Shown here: positions 1 to 8,245 of the stretch, piece by piece
Numbering within the stretch: the stretch's first letter is position 1
Layout of the letters: each line of letters begins with the position of its first letter
NCBI GenBank assembly: GCA_034722035.1
Contig: JAYENK010000014.1
Location: 1-54,105 of the forward strand
Reading direction: 5' to 3'
Source: JAYENK01 sp034722035
GTDB lineage: Bacteria > Patescibacteriota > Patescibacteriia > Patescibacteriales > UBA12075
DNA length: 54,105 nucleotides
Program-made: the position numbers and the translations under genes
Notes under the pieces: model-generated
What the model was told of the DNA's origin: nothing
Seen by the model: only the letters and a program-made list of their open reading frames with translations
Database searches by the model: none

Positions 1-228
1 AATAATGAGTTTGGTGAAAGTTTAGATGAAATAAAAGAAAGAATTAGTCAGCTTAATTTGTTGTTAAAAAATAATACTGGTTTGTTAATTATTTCCCATA
101 CATTTTTTTTGAAATTATTTTTAATATTTAAAAAAGAACCATTACTTTTTAATAGTCCGGAAATAATAAAGAAATATATTAACCCAAAAGAAAAAATAAT
201 AGAATTTGGTGAAGTAATTGGTCTGTAG
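1..228 (+). CDS. Histidine phosphatase-like protein, C-terminal part (partial)
   Basis: The reading frame is open from the first base and ends at TAG 226-228, leaving 75 residues of a gene that starts outside the window. It reads GESLDEIKERI, then LLIISHTFFLKLF. This matches the end of histidine-phosphatase (phosphoglycerate-mutase-like) domains, in which a GES..E...R helix is followed by the strand-loop carrying the second catalytic histidine (usually V/I-S-H-G). The expected SHG glycine is a threonine here (SHT), so activity is not certain. The substrate cannot be inferred. The family call is moderate because only the tail is visible. Confidence 0.55.
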   Translation, partial: NNEFGESLDEIKERISQLNLLLKNNTGLLIISHTFFLKLFLIFKKEPLLFNSPEIIKKYINPKEKIIEFGEVIGL

Positions 229-266
229 TATTAGACATTTATTGGTTTTTGTTAATGCAAAAGCTA

Positions 267-295
267 TTGACTGATATTGAATTTTATGTTAATAT
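267..295 (+). promoter_or_regulatory. Sigma70-type promoter candidate upstream of tRNA-Asp
   Basis: TTGACT at 267-272 and TAATAT at 290-295 are separated by 17 nt. A terminator-like hairpin lies immediately downstream (300-330), so this promoter would make either a very short RNA or, by read-through, tRNA-Asp. In an AT-rich sequence chance matches occur, so support is moderate. Confidence 0.4.
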
Positions 296-299
296 CTTT

Positions 300-330
300 A
301 AAGATAGTCGAGTGGCATGACTGTCTTTTT
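300..330 (+). terminator. Rho-independent terminator after the histidine phosphatase gene
   Basis: AAAGATAGTC (300-309) pairs with GACTGTCTTT (319-328) with one wobble around a 9-nt loop, and a T-rich tract follows. It probably ends the transcript of the partial gene at 1-228. Confidence 0.55.
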
Positions 331-369
331 CATTTTTTATTTATTTTTATATAAGTAAAAATTTATTGT

Positions 370-443
370 GGAGCGGTAGTTCAGCTGGTTAGAACGCCTG
401 CCTGTCACGCAGGAGGTCGCGGGTTCGAGTCCCGTCCGTTCCG
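370..443 (+). tRNA. tRNA-Asp (GTC)
   Basis: A complete cloverleaf. The acceptor GGAGCGG pairs with CCGTTCC. The anticodon stem CCTGC/GCAGG holds loop CTGTCAC with anticodon GTC at 404-406, and the T loop is GTTCGAGTC. The discriminator base is G, as expected for tRNA-Asp. CCA is not encoded. Confidence 0.95.
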
Positions 444-448
444 CATAC

Positions 449-478
449 AAAAATACACTCCTTTCGGAGTGTATTTTT
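449..478. terminator. Bidirectional terminator between convergent tRNA genes
   Basis: A perfect 13-bp stem (449-461 with 466-478) has a TTTC loop, with A-tract and T-tract ends that serve both strands. It sits between tRNA-Asp (+) and tRNA-Ala (-) and should terminate both. Confidence 0.8.
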
Positions 479-483
479 ATCTG

Positions 484-557
484 TGGACCGTGAGGGATTC
501 GAACCCTCGATCTCCTGCTTGCAAAGCAGGCATTCTAACCAACTGAACTAACGGCCC
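484..557 (-). tRNA. tRNA-Ala (TGC)
   Basis: Read on the minus strand, the acceptor GGGCCGT pairs with ACGGTCC and the discriminator is A. The anticodon arm CCTGC-TTTGCAA-GCAGG gives anticodon TGC. The T loop is standard. The 3' CCA is not encoded (CCACAG follows the acceptor but is out of register). Confidence 0.95.
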
Positions 558-562
558 ATATT

Positions 563-814
563 TTATTGCATATTATATTTTGTTAGCGGGCTTAGTGCCC
601 AGCCCATGAAACCATCGATTGAACCGGTGGCTGATAAAATTCCAAGAAATATGAAGATTATTCCAATCAATTTGTACCCTAGGCGTGATCCGCCGGATGT
701 GCCAAGCTTTCTTTCAAAAAATTCATTCCGTCCAAAATTATTTACCATCCATTCGGTTTTATAAATAATCGTCAAACCAATCACAATTAAAATTAAACCA
801 ATAAAAAATTTCAT
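563..814 (-). CDS. Small two-span membrane protein
   Basis: This 83-residue protein has no family I recognise. It has two predicted membrane segments: an N-terminal one (about residues 3-20, FIGLILIVIGLTIIY) and one at about 48-66 (KLIGIIFIFLGILSATG). A basic, Gly/Ser-rich linker lies between them. It lies 9 nt downstream of the LysM/M23 peptidase gene on the same strand, so the two are probably cotranscribed. The neighbour hints at an envelope role but nothing in the sequence proves one. Confidence 0.7.
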   Translation of the reverse strand: MKFFIGLILIVIGLTIIYKTEWMVNNFGRNEFFERKLGTSGGSRLGYKLIGIIFIFLGILSATGSIDGFMGWALSPLTKYNMQ

Positions 815-823
815 AAATTAGCA

Positions 824-2158
824 TCATTTTATATAATTCAAAGGATTATATCTCTTGTTATTGATAATTATTTCAAAATGTAAATGCGAACCTGTTGACC
901 AACCGGTTGAACCCATCCCGGCAATGGTTTGCCCCTTGTTAACAAGATCGCCCCTTTTCACATAAAATTTAGACAAATGAGCGTAACGAGTTTTTTTGCC
1001 TCCACCATGATCAATTACGATTTGATTACCATAACCGGTTCCCCAGCCAAGCACTTCAATCGTACCAGCATCAGCCGCATAAATTGCCGTACCGATATTG
1101 TTCGCAATGTCCAGTCCATGATGGCGCCAGGAATAATATTGGGAAATACGCCCGCTGGCGGTCGGCCAATTCATTTTATTGCCACTCGCCGGTACCGCAT
1201 TAGGCTTTTTGACAATATCTGTAATTGCGGAAAAGCCGGTATAAGTTTTTGGCGCATATTTTTGTTCGGCTTTTTTGTAGCCATCCGGAATAAGTAAGTG
1301 CCGGCCGATTTTTAAAGTATCTCCGCTTGCAAGAGCATTGGCTTCCATAATAGCATCTTCTTCTACGTCATACTTTTTGGCAATCATGGTAATATTATCA
1401 CCTTTTATAATCGTATGATTAAGGCCGGTAAAAGGCAGAATTTTTAAAATGTCTCCCGGTCGGATAATACTGTGGGCTGATTTATTATTTTCCCACAAAA
1501 TTGTATTTACACTTACTCCGTATGTTTGCGCAATCGTGCTGACGGTGTTTCCAGGCAAAACCATATAGTCAATTGTTTTGGTACGCGCTTGTTTGGTTAT
1601 ATTAGTTTTGGTCAATTCCGGTTTAATAATACTGCCACTACTCTGAATAGTCGGAATTTCGACTGTTTTATCAATTTTTTTCAGACTTATTTTGGGTTGA
1701 GCCCGAAAACTATCAAGATTATCTAAATATTTTTGCTGCGAAGGCGAAATGACGGCTTCTTTATCAAATGTTTCTAAGATAAGCTGTTGATTATCTTCCA
1801 GTCCGCTAAACTCACTCTGAATAATCCGCGATAAAATAGTCTGATTAATTTTATCATTAAAACCACTCGCCCTGGTCTTTGGTGTTAAATTAATAAACAA
1901 TAAAGACACGGTTACAATAATAACAATAACATGAACAAATTTTTGATTGAAAAGAAAAGAAAAAAAACTGTATTCCAAGCCACGCCATCCTAAACGACGG
2001 CATACTATTCTGGTATTTGCATAAAGCTTTACTATTATCAAATAAAAAAAACGGCGAAATAGCCAAGAGCTTGGTTTCACCAAAATAAATGTAAAAAAAA
2101 CAGTTAGCACTTTTTTTATAAATACTAAAGCATTTATAAAATTAAGTAATATTAGCAC
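824..2158 (-). CDS. LysM-repeat M23 metallopeptidase (murein hydrolase)
   Basis: The 444-residue protein starts with a cytoplasmic or amphipathic N-terminus, then a membrane anchor at about residues 73-90. Two LysM domains follow (about 196-243 and 246-292; LPGNTVSTIAQTYGVS and IKGDNITMIAKKYDV), then a C-terminal peptidase M23 domain (about 330-444). The zinc and catalytic motifs are all present: HxxxD (H346, D350), the YAH of strand H394, and HLHFE (H425, H427). By family knowledge it should cut peptide cross-links in peptidoglycan outside the membrane, held there by the anchor and LysM modules. The exact bond and the regulation are unknown. Confidence 0.93.
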   Translation of the reverse strand: MLILLNFINALVFIKKVLTVFFTFILVKPSSWLFRRFFYLIIVKLYANTRIVCRRLGWRGLEYSFFSFLFNQKFVHVIVIIVTVSLLFINLTPKTRASGFNDKINQTILSRIIQSEFSGLEDNQQLILETFDKEAVISPSQQKYLDNLDSFRAQPKISLKKIDKTVEIPTIQSSGSIIKPELTKTNITKQARTKTIDYMVLPGNTVSTIAQTYGVSVNTILWENNKSAHSIIRPGDILKILPFTGLNHTIIKGDNITMIAKKYDVEEDAIMEANALASGDTLKIGRHLLIPDGYKKAEQKYAPKTYTGFSAITDIVKKPNAVPASGNKMNWPTASGRISQYYSWRHHGLDIANNIGTAIYAADAGTIEVLGWGTGYGNQIVIDHGGGKKTRYAHLSKFYVKRGDLVNKGQTIAGMGSTGWSTGSHLHFEIIINNKRYNPLNYIK

Positions 2159-2227
2159 AATAACCGGTAACCATCTATTTCTGTCCTTGCTCTTTTTTCT
2201 CCGGCTATATTTGGAATATCGATACTG

Positions 2228-2257
2228 TTGTATATGTTTATGATTTTATACTATAAT
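2228..2257 (+). promoter_or_regulatory. Promoter candidate for the 71-residue protein gene
   Basis: TTGTAT (2228-2233) and TATAAT (2252-2257) are 18 nt apart, upstream of the small gene at 2329. The -10 is consensus and the -35 is weaker. Confidence 0.4.
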
Positions 2258-2328
2258 GATATTATAGATTAACAACGTAAAAAATAATAACATTAAAATT
2301 AACAATAGTCAAACTGAAGTTTAAATAT

Positions 2329-2544
2329 ATGGAAGATATTATTCAAGACATTTCAAAGCTGATTAAGAAAAAAATGCAAGAGCAGGGAGTTTATGATCGA
2401 GAAGGCTACCGCAATCTGGTTAACGAAAGTATGGATTATTTTGTTAGCAAAGGCAAGCTAATCGATGACGACAATCTGGAGTTTATTGAGGATCGCTTAC
2501 TCGAACTTTATTCTCAGTTTAGCGAAGAACTAAGCGAGGACTAG
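2329..2544 (+). CDS. Small acidic helical protein, unknown
   Basis: A 71-residue, mostly helical, charged protein (MEDIIQDISKLIKKKMQEQG at the start, acidic SEELSED end). It has no membrane segment and no motif I recognise. It converges on the RNase J gene, whose stop lies 2 nt away on the opposite strand. Codon composition and compact length support a real gene. Function unknown. Confidence 0.65.
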   Translation: MEDIIQDISKLIKKKMQEQGVYDREGYRNLVNESMDYFVSKGKLIDDDNLEFIEDRLLELYSQFSEELSED

Positions 2545-2546
2545 GG

Positions 2547-4337
2547 CTACACTTTTATTACAACCGGCAATACCATCGGTCGTCTTTTGGTTTTAATAAA
2601 TAAAAATTTGCCAATTTCATTACGAATTTTATTTTTGATATGATCTGTATCAGCTGACGTGCGTGAATCGTAATCTTTCACGATTTTTTTTATTTTTTTA
2701 CGCGTGTCCTCAATTAAAGCTCGGTTTTCTTTCATATAAACAAAACCGCGAGAAATAATATCCGGGTTTCCAATCGGTTCCCCAGTCTTGGAGTCAATTG
2801 TAGTAATTGCCACAATCATTCCGTCTTCTGCCATAACGCGCCTGTCTCGTAAAACAATATTACTTACATCTCCAACCCCAAGTCCGTCTACCATTACATA
2901 GTCGGACAAAACTTTTTCTTTACTCAATTTTCCAACTAAATTATTGCCTTGCTTGGAAAATTCCAGCACTTGACCATTATCCGGCACAAAAATATTTTCC
3001 TCCGGAATTCCAACCTGTATCGCTAAATCCGCGTGCGCTTGCAACATATAATGACTACCCTCAATTGGCACAAAGAATTTTGGTTTGAGCAAGCGCATCA
3101 TCAGCTTAAGATCTTCTTGCTTGGCATGACCACCGGCATGAACATCCATCATTTTGTAATGGACTATTCGCGCTCCTTGTCGTACCACCATATCTTTAAG
3201 TGCTTGAATACTGCGTTCATTGCCGGGAATAACCGAAGAAGAAAAAATTACCGTGTCGCCCTTTTTAAGCTGGATTGTTTTGTGTTCTCGGCTCACCACT
3301 CTTCTGAGAAAAGCATTGCTCTCACCTTGAGCGCCGGTACCAAGAATCATTACTTTATTGTCGGGTAATCGCTTTAAGTCGGCATCACGAATCAAAAGAT
3401 TTGGGCTAAATTTTAAATAGCCGATTTTATGAGCAATTTCAACGTTGTTATTCATACTCCGTCCTTGTAGATATATTTTACGGTTATGTTTTTTGGCTAT
3501 ATCAAAGATTTTTTGAATACGGCTAAGCTGACTGGCAAAAGTACCGATAATAATTCGACCTTGCAGATTTTCAAAAATGCGGTCAATTTCGTCGCCAATG
3601 GTCGACTCGGATAATTGATAACCGGGACTGTTTGAGTCAGTCGAATCAGACATCATTAATTCAACCCCGCGACTGCCCAAAAGAGCAATTCGATTTAAAT
3701 CGGCCGGTTTGTCATTTACCGGCGAATAATCAATTTTAAAATCGCCGGTATGAACAATTGTACCGATTGGAGTTTTAACAATAACCGCAAAAGAATCTGG
3801 AATAGAATGGTTTACTCGTAAAAATTCCACTTGTAAGCTACGACCAATTTTAACTCTTTTGGTGTCGTTAATTTCAGCAATATTCAACTGGGGACATTTT
3901 TGATATTCTTCACAGCGCTTACGAATAAGGCCAGCGGTTAATTTTCCGGTATAAAGCGGTGGATTGCCGATTTTACCCATAATATGCGGGATTGCTCCAA
4001 TATGGTCCATGTGTCCATGCGTAATAACCACGCCTTTAACCCAATCGATTTTATTCTCCAAATAGTTTATATTGGGAATAATATAATCAATCCCGGGCAT
4101 ATCTTCTTCCGGAAATTGTAAACCCATATCAATTATCATAATTTCTTTGTCGTATTCGATCAAAGTCATGTTGCGTCCGACTTCTTCTAATCCGCCTAAA
4201 ACAATTACCCGTAATTTCCCTTCTTGGAATACGGTTTTTGTCTTCGTTGGTTTTTTGTATGTTTGTGTGCTTCGATTTTCAGGTGCCTGCTTAGCAGCCC
4301 CCCCGAATCGAGCTTTTGGTTTATAAGTTCTAATCAT
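2547..4337 (-). CDS. rnj: Ribonuclease J
   Basis: The 596-residue protein has a basic, low-complexity N-terminal tail of about 40 residues. A metallo-beta-lactamase domain follows with the signature HGHMDH (residues 107-112) and later histidine/aspartate zinc ligands (NHSIPDS, HTGDFKID). It also has a beta-CASP domain (IGTFASQLSRIQ) with a late histidine motif (VHAGGHA) and a C-terminal domain. RNase J enzymes are zinc-dependent 5'-3' exo- and endoribonucleases that mature rRNA and degrade mRNA. Its length is normal apart from the added N-terminal tail. In a genome with a 23S gene full of insertions it is the obvious candidate processing enzyme, which is only an inference. Confidence 0.95.
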   Translation of the reverse strand: MIRTYKPKARFGGAAKQAPENRSTQTYKKPTKTKTVFQEGKLRVIVLGGLEEVGRNMTLIEYDKEIMIIDMGLQFPEEDMPGIDYIIPNINYLENKIDWVKGVVITHGHMDHIGAIPHIMGKIGNPPLYTGKLTAGLIRKRCEEYQKCPQLNIAEINDTKRVKIGRSLQVEFLRVNHSIPDSFAVIVKTPIGTIVHTGDFKIDYSPVNDKPADLNRIALLGSRGVELMMSDSTDSNSPGYQLSESTIGDEIDRIFENLQGRIIIGTFASQLSRIQKIFDIAKKHNRKIYLQGRSMNNNVEIAHKIGYLKFSPNLLIRDADLKRLPDNKVMILGTGAQGESNAFLRRVVSREHKTIQLKKGDTVIFSSSVIPGNERSIQALKDMVVRQGARIVHYKMMDVHAGGHAKQEDLKLMMRLLKPKFFVPIEGSHYMLQAHADLAIQVGIPEENIFVPDNGQVLEFSKQGNNLVGKLSKEKVLSDYVMVDGLGVGDVSNIVLRDRRVMAEDGMIVAITTIDSKTGEPIGNPDIISRGFVYMKENRALIEDTRKKIKKIVKDYDSRTSADTDHIKNKIRNEIGKFLFIKTKRRPMVLPVVIKV

Positions 4338-4425
4338 AAATTGTGTTTAATTAAATTGTTTGTATTAAATTTTATTAAGAGGAACCCTGTTTGCTGTGTT
4401 GACAGACAGGATAAAAATAAAAATG

Positions 4426-4509
4426 TGCCGAGAAGAGGATTTGAACCTCCACGAGCTTACGCTCACTAGCACCTGAAGCTAGCGTGTATACCAATTTCAC
4501 CATCTCGGC
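4426..4509 (-). tRNA. tRNA-Leu (CAG)
   Basis: A type II (long variable arm) tRNA read on the minus strand. The acceptor GCCGAGA pairs with TCTCGGC and the discriminator is A. The anticodon arm CTAGC-TTCAGGT-GCTAG gives CAG. The variable arm GAGCGTAAGCTC is a clean hairpin. CCA is not encoded. Confidence 0.94.
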
Positions 4510-4521
4510 TTACTTAATTGT

Positions 4522-6465
4522 TTAATCCCAGACGAGTTTTTTGCCGGTTTTTAGATACCAATCATTGATATTGGAGAAGCGGTCTTTGGGGGTAAAGATA
4601 TTTTTTACTTGAAAGCCTTTTAAATTATTACTTTGAATATAAGTATAAATTGGCGAGTACATAAATATTGCCGGCGTCTCTTCGGCGATTATTTCTTGAA
4701 AGCGAAAATATTTTTTTTGTCTTTCTCCTTGGTCGAAAATTAAGCGAGCATCTTCTAATAATTTATCAGCTTCCTTATTGACAAAATTAGCAATATTGAA
4801 GCCGTTTTCACCAGTTTGAGATGAATGCCAAAAAGCATAAGGGTCCGGGTCCGCTCCCATCACCTGGCCATAGAACAAAGCGTCAAATTCCCTGGTTTTT
4901 ATCACTTCATTGTTGATGCGTGTAATCGGAACTATATCAATAACTGTTTTTACTCCCAGCTCTTCCCAAAACCCTTTAATTGCTCCCAGGATAAGTTCAT
5001 TTTCATTGCGTTCAACTGTTTTTATTTCTATCACCAAAAAATTATTATCTTTTTTACGCCATTGCCCTTCCCCCATCGCCAGGGTTTCTTTCGCTTCTTT
5101 TTTTGTTTCTTCATCACTTGACTCAAGCTCAGCTTCGGCCGTAGCGATGTTAGCCGAATTAATCTCAACTAATTTCCAGTCAACCGAATCTAGTAATTCT
5201 TCGGCTTTTGTTCTGTTAAAATTATATTTTTCCGTATTCGTGTTAAAGGCAAAATTATTGGCCAAAATCGGTCCATTTGCAATGTAAGCGTTGCTGCCAA
5301 GAACATTGTTGATAATTTCACCCCGGTTTAAGCCAAAAATTAAAGCTTGGCGCACTGCTTTGTCAGCCAAAGCCGGATTGCGTTCTTGATTGAAAAAAAT
5401 TAAAGTTAACTGTGGTAGATATAGTTCATTATAATGATAAGCCTTTGGCGTCAAAATTTGCTCTTTAAGGTCCTGTGGTAAATAGCTAATACCATTAATG
5501 CTGTTTGCATTCAAGGCAGCAATAGCCTCGATAAAGTCTACAAAAAAAACAAAGCTGATATCTACTTTTGGTACTTGCCCATAATAATCGGGATTGCGTG
5601 CCAAATTATATTCTTGAATAATGCCATTTTTATTTTTGCTAAAAGAATCAAATTTATAAGGACCGGAGCCGATTGGCATAATATTCAGTTCGGCCAGAAA
5701 GGCGGATTCGCTGGGCACTTGTGCCCATAAATCAGCCGGTAATATGCCGAATGTTAATATTTCCAAAAAAGCGACATAAGGTTCAGATAAAATTAATTTA
5801 AAGCTATAGTCGTCCAGACGAACTGTATCTACTCCGACTAAGCTGGGACGAAGCAAGGATTTATATTGTTGATCCTGGATTGCCGCAATTGTAAATAAAA
5901 TATCATCAACATTCAGCTTTGCCCCATCGTGCCAATAAACATTATCACGAATATAAAAAGTGTATTCTTTATTATCTTCTGATATGCTATAATTTTCGAG
6001 CAAATCCTTTTTAAGTTCGCCATTCTTGCCCCGCTTGAATAGCGACGAATAAACCAAAGCGGCAATATCATTGTCCACATCGTTAATGCTTGCATAAAGC
6101 GGATTAATGTGCTTAGGAGAACCAATCAATCCTTCGGTATATACTCCGCCCGAAATCGGTACAATTTGTAAATTGTTAAAATAAAAAGAAACAGAAAGAT
6201 AGAAAACGCTCAGAAAAATCAAAAGTACAGCTCCGTAAACAATCCACTTTTCTGTCAAGCTCAAATATTTATTGATATATTTGAATTGACGCCAAGTTGG
6301 TATACGTGATTTTGACAAAGAATAAATCAATTTTTTGTCATAATCGGCTTGTGTTTCAGATAGATTTTTAAAATGCAAAAAAAGTTTTAATTTAACTAAA
6401 AAAGTTTGTTTCTTATTTTTTAAGAAATTAATTATTTTTTTGGACAGATAGGTAATTGAAGCCAC
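4522..6465 (-). CDS. Membrane-anchored peptide/nickel-type ABC substrate-binding protein (SBP_bac_5)
   Basis: The 647-residue protein belongs to the DppA/OppA family. It shows GLIGSPKHINPLYA, then DVDNDIAALVYSSLF, YTFYIRDNVYWHDGAKLNVDD and PIGSGPYKF, and the C-terminal lobe FDALFYGQVMGADPDPYAFWHSSQ. It does not have a lipoprotein signal. About 75 basic, presumably cytoplasmic residues come first, then one membrane span (about 76-97, IVYGAVLLIFLSVFYLSVSF). It is the last gene of the infC-rpmI-rplT-secG run, 18 nt after secG. No permease or ATPase genes lie nearby, so it may work with a transporter encoded elsewhere or have another ligand-binding role. Confidence 0.88.
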   Translation of the reverse strand: MASITYLSKKIINFLKNKKQTFLVKLKLFLHFKNLSETQADYDKKLIYSLSKSRIPTWRQFKYINKYLSLTEKWIVYGAVLLIFLSVFYLSVSFYFNNLQIVPISGGVYTEGLIGSPKHINPLYASINDVDNDIAALVYSSLFKRGKNGELKKDLLENYSISEDNKEYTFYIRDNVYWHDGAKLNVDDILFTIAAIQDQQYKSLLRPSLVGVDTVRLDDYSFKLILSEPYVAFLEILTFGILPADLWAQVPSESAFLAELNIMPIGSGPYKFDSFSKNKNGIIQEYNLARNPDYYGQVPKVDISFVFFVDFIEAIAALNANSINGISYLPQDLKEQILTPKAYHYNELYLPQLTLIFFNQERNPALADKAVRQALIFGLNRGEIINNVLGSNAYIANGPILANNFAFNTNTEKYNFNRTKAEELLDSVDWKLVEINSANIATAEAELESSDEETKKEAKETLAMGEGQWRKKDNNFLVIEIKTVERNENELILGAIKGFWEELGVKTVIDIVPITRINNEVIKTREFDALFYGQVMGADPDPYAFWHSSQTGENGFNIANFVNKEADKLLEDARLIFDQGERQKKYFRFQEIIAEETPAIFMYSPIYTYIQSNNLKGFQVKNIFTPKDRFSNINDWYLKTGKKLVWD

Positions 6466-6483
6466 AATTCAGGCTTTAAATTA

Positions 6484-6696
6484 TTATATAATCACAATCG
6501 CTAATGAAATTACAAAAAAGCAAACAGATAAAACGATTGTTGTGTAAAAAAGTTTTTTTTCAAGACCGCGTTTGCTTGCATATACATTACCGCCGCCGCC
6601 AAATAAACCAGACACACCTGCGCCCCGATTCTGCATCAAAATTACCACAATCAAAGCAATCGCAATCGCAATTTGCAATAAATTAAAAATATCCAT
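6484..6696 (-). CDS. secG: Preprotein translocase subunit SecG
   Basis: 70 residues with the SecG layout: an N-terminal membrane helix (LLQIAIAIALIVVILMQ), the conserved QNRGAGVSGLFGGGG loop, and a second membrane helix at the C-terminus. SecG joins SecYE and assists protein export through the membrane. It follows rplT by 21 nt in the same operon. Confidence 0.93.
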   Translation of the reverse strand: MDIFNLLQIAIAIALIVVILMQNRGAGVSGLFGGGGNVYASKRGLEKKLFYTTIVLSVCFFVISLAIVII

Positions 6697-6717
6697 ATAT
6701 TAATGAAGGCTAATAAA

Positions 6718-7071
6718 TTATTTAGAAGCTTGAGCCTTTTTTACAATCGTGTCTAAGACCTTTTTATTATTTACTGCTAAATCAGCTAAAATCTTACGGT
6801 CAAGTTTAATTTTCTTTTTTGTAAGTGCGTCAATAAATCTTGAATAAGATAAACCGCGTTCGCGGACAAAGGCGTTAATTTTTATATTCCACAAAGCTCG
6901 AAAATCACGTTTGCGTTTACGTCGATCCATAAAAGTGTGGGCGCCGGCCTTAACGCGTGCCTCTTTAGCTTGTTTGATTAAATTTTTTCGTCCCCATTTG
7001 TACCCTTTGGTTGCTTTTAACAGTTTTCTTCTTCTTTTTGTGTGGGTCGTACCCCGTTTTACTCTTGGCAT
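6718..7071 (-). CDS. rplT: 50S ribosomal protein L20
   Basis: A 117-residue, highly basic protein beginning PRVKRGTTHTKRRRKLLK. The core GYKWGRKNLIKQAKEA and the ending INRKILADLA-type helix (here LDRKILADLAVNN) are diagnostic of L20. L20 is needed early in assembly of the large subunit and binds 23S rRNA domain I. The rpmI stop lies 1 nt upstream of its start. The length is normal. Confidence 0.97.
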   Translation of the reverse strand: MPRVKRGTTHTKRRRKLLKATKGYKWGRKNLIKQAKEARVKAGAHTFMDRRKRKRDFRALWNIKINAFVRERGLSYSRFIDALTKKKIKLDRKILADLAVNNKKVLDTIVKKAQASK

Positions 7072-7072
7072 A

Positions 7073-7270
7073 TTAATTGTACGGCATTAATGTTTTAATG
7101 GTTTTTTTAAGGTTATCATCAGTATTAACATCACGACGCTTGTTGCGTTTGATTTTACCCGATTCGCGCGTGTTAAAATGATCTTGTCCGGCTTTACGTT
7201 GTTTTATAGTACCTTTTTGGGTTATTTTAAAACGTTTTGCAGTCGCCTTATGTGTTTTAATCTTCGGCAT
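7073..7270 (-). CDS. rpmI: 50S ribosomal protein L35
   Basis: 65 residues, PKIKTHKATAKRFKITQKG at the start, the typical L35 N-terminus, then the basic KIKRNKRR segment. It lies between infC and rplT in the classical infC-rpmI-rplT order. Length is normal for the family. Confidence 0.97.
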   Translation of the reverse strand: MPKIKTHKATAKRFKITQKGTIKQRKAGQDHFNTRESGKIKRNKRRDVNTDDNLKKTIKTLMPYN

Positions 7271-7307
7271 CCTTTAAAATAATTAAGTATTATTTAATAT
7301 TAGCAAA

Positions 7308-7865
7308 TTATTCTTTCTTATTGACCAGTATCATTGTATAGCGTCCACCCTGTCTTGTCAAGTTTTGTTCACGTTCAATATTGAGTTCATCAATATTTTC
7401 TAATTCTTGAACAAAGCTGTTAATAGCTTCTCTGGCTTTTTCCGGATGAGCGCGCTCTCGTCCTTTGAGTACCAATTCAATTTTAAGTTTGTTTCTTTTG
7501 AGTAAAAATTTTTTGGCTTGTTCCTGACGGAATTTTTTATCATGTTCGGAAATACGAATAGACAGACGGATTCCTTTAATCCCTACTTTTTTTTGTTGAG
7601 TTTTTTGTTTATGCTTTTTCTTTTCTTGCTGATATTTAAATTGACCATAATTCATTATTTTGCAAACCGGTGGTTTTGCCGCCGGATTAACCTCAACCAA
7701 ATCGAGTCCAAGATTTTGTGCTTGCTTCAGTGCGTCTGCCAAAGGAACGTCTGAAATGTTGTCTCCATTTTCATCAATCAAAAAAACTTTATTAGCCCGA
7801 ATTTGTTTATTATAATAAAATCTTTTCTCTGGTTTTGGCTTGGCTTTACGCCAGGTTTTTCGCAT
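7308..7865 (-). CDS. infC: Translation initiation factor IF-3
   Basis: The 185-residue protein has both IF-3 domains: N-terminal NKQIRANKVFLIDENGDN...ADALKQAQNLGLDLVEVNP, then PPVCKIMNYGQFKYQQ and the helical linker, and the C-terminal KGIRLSIRISEHDKKF...GRERAHPEKA domain. IF-3 binds the 30S subunit and checks start-codon pairing. It is the first gene of the leftward operon, with a promoter at 7931-7959. A 5' leader of about 60 nt contains a small CTAC/GTAG hairpin. No L20-binding leader pseudoknot could be confirmed by eye. Confidence 0.96.
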   Translation of the reverse strand: MRKTWRKAKPKPEKRFYYNKQIRANKVFLIDENGDNISDVPLADALKQAQNLGLDLVEVNPAAKPPVCKIMNYGQFKYQQEKKKHKQKTQQKKVGIKGIRLSIRISEHDKKFRQEQAKKFLLKRNKLKIELVLKGRERAHPEKAREAINSFVQELENIDELNIEREQNLTRQGGRYTMILVNKKE

Positions 7866-7930
7866 AAAGTAAAAATCAGACCCTACAATACAATCGTAGA
7901 GCCTTTATGTAATTTCATAATTATGTTAAT

Positions 7931-7959
7931 ATATTACAATATTTTAAAAAATAAGTCAA
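7931..7959 (-). promoter_or_regulatory. Promoter of the infC-rpmI-rplT-secG operon
   Basis: On the minus strand TTGACT (7954-7959) and TAATAT (7931-7936) are separated by exactly 17 nt, placing the start about 60 nt upstream of infC. The -35 overlaps the left end of the prs remnant on the other strand. Confidence 0.65.
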
Positions 7960-8239
7960 GGGTGAGTCTTGTCTCACGCATAGAAGGGAGAATTTTGATG
8001 ATGATCTTGCGATTGTTGCACCTGACGTTGGCGGAGCGGAAAGAGCCAGAGCTTTTGACAAAAGACTTAATGCTGGTTTGGCGATTGTAGATAAAAGAAG
8101 AAGTGCTCCAGGCAAGGCTAAGGCTATGAACCTGATAGGAGATGTAGTAGGAAAAGTTGCTATTATTCTGGATGATATGTTTGGAGAAGCAATAATCAGG
8201 AGTCATAGCGGGGAGTTAGTAAGTTCATTGTTTCTTTAA
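7955..8239 (+). pseudogene. prs: Remnant of ribose-phosphate pyrophosphokinase (prs), start lost and PRPP loop deleted
   Basis: A stop-free frame (TAA at 7952-7954 to TAA at 8237-8239) encodes clear PRPP-synthetase sequence: APDVGGAERARAFDKRL, IVDKRRSAPGKAKAMNLIGD and KVAIILDDM. No start codon precedes it and the N-terminal half is absent. Directly after IILDDM, where the PRPP loop DTAGT should come, the frame jumps to GEAIIRSHSGELVSSLF. That resembles the family's extreme C-terminus (AEAIRRIH..ESVSSLF), so about 90 residues are missing inside. It is a decaying gene copy. No intact prs is visible in this window. Confidence 0.85.
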
Positions 8240-8245
8240 TATTTT

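Noticed and set aside
929..1726. Plus-strand open frames within the LysM/M23 gene
   Set aside because: They are shadows of the minus-strand gene, whose motifs are complete and whose codon use is coherent.
4399..4425. TTGACA on the plus strand before tRNA-Leu
   Set aside because: It points into the antisense of the tRNA and has no -10 at a proper distance.
7803..8090. A 95-residue plus-strand frame beginning inside infC
   Set aside because: It reads the prs remnant out of frame. The homologous frame is 7955-8239.
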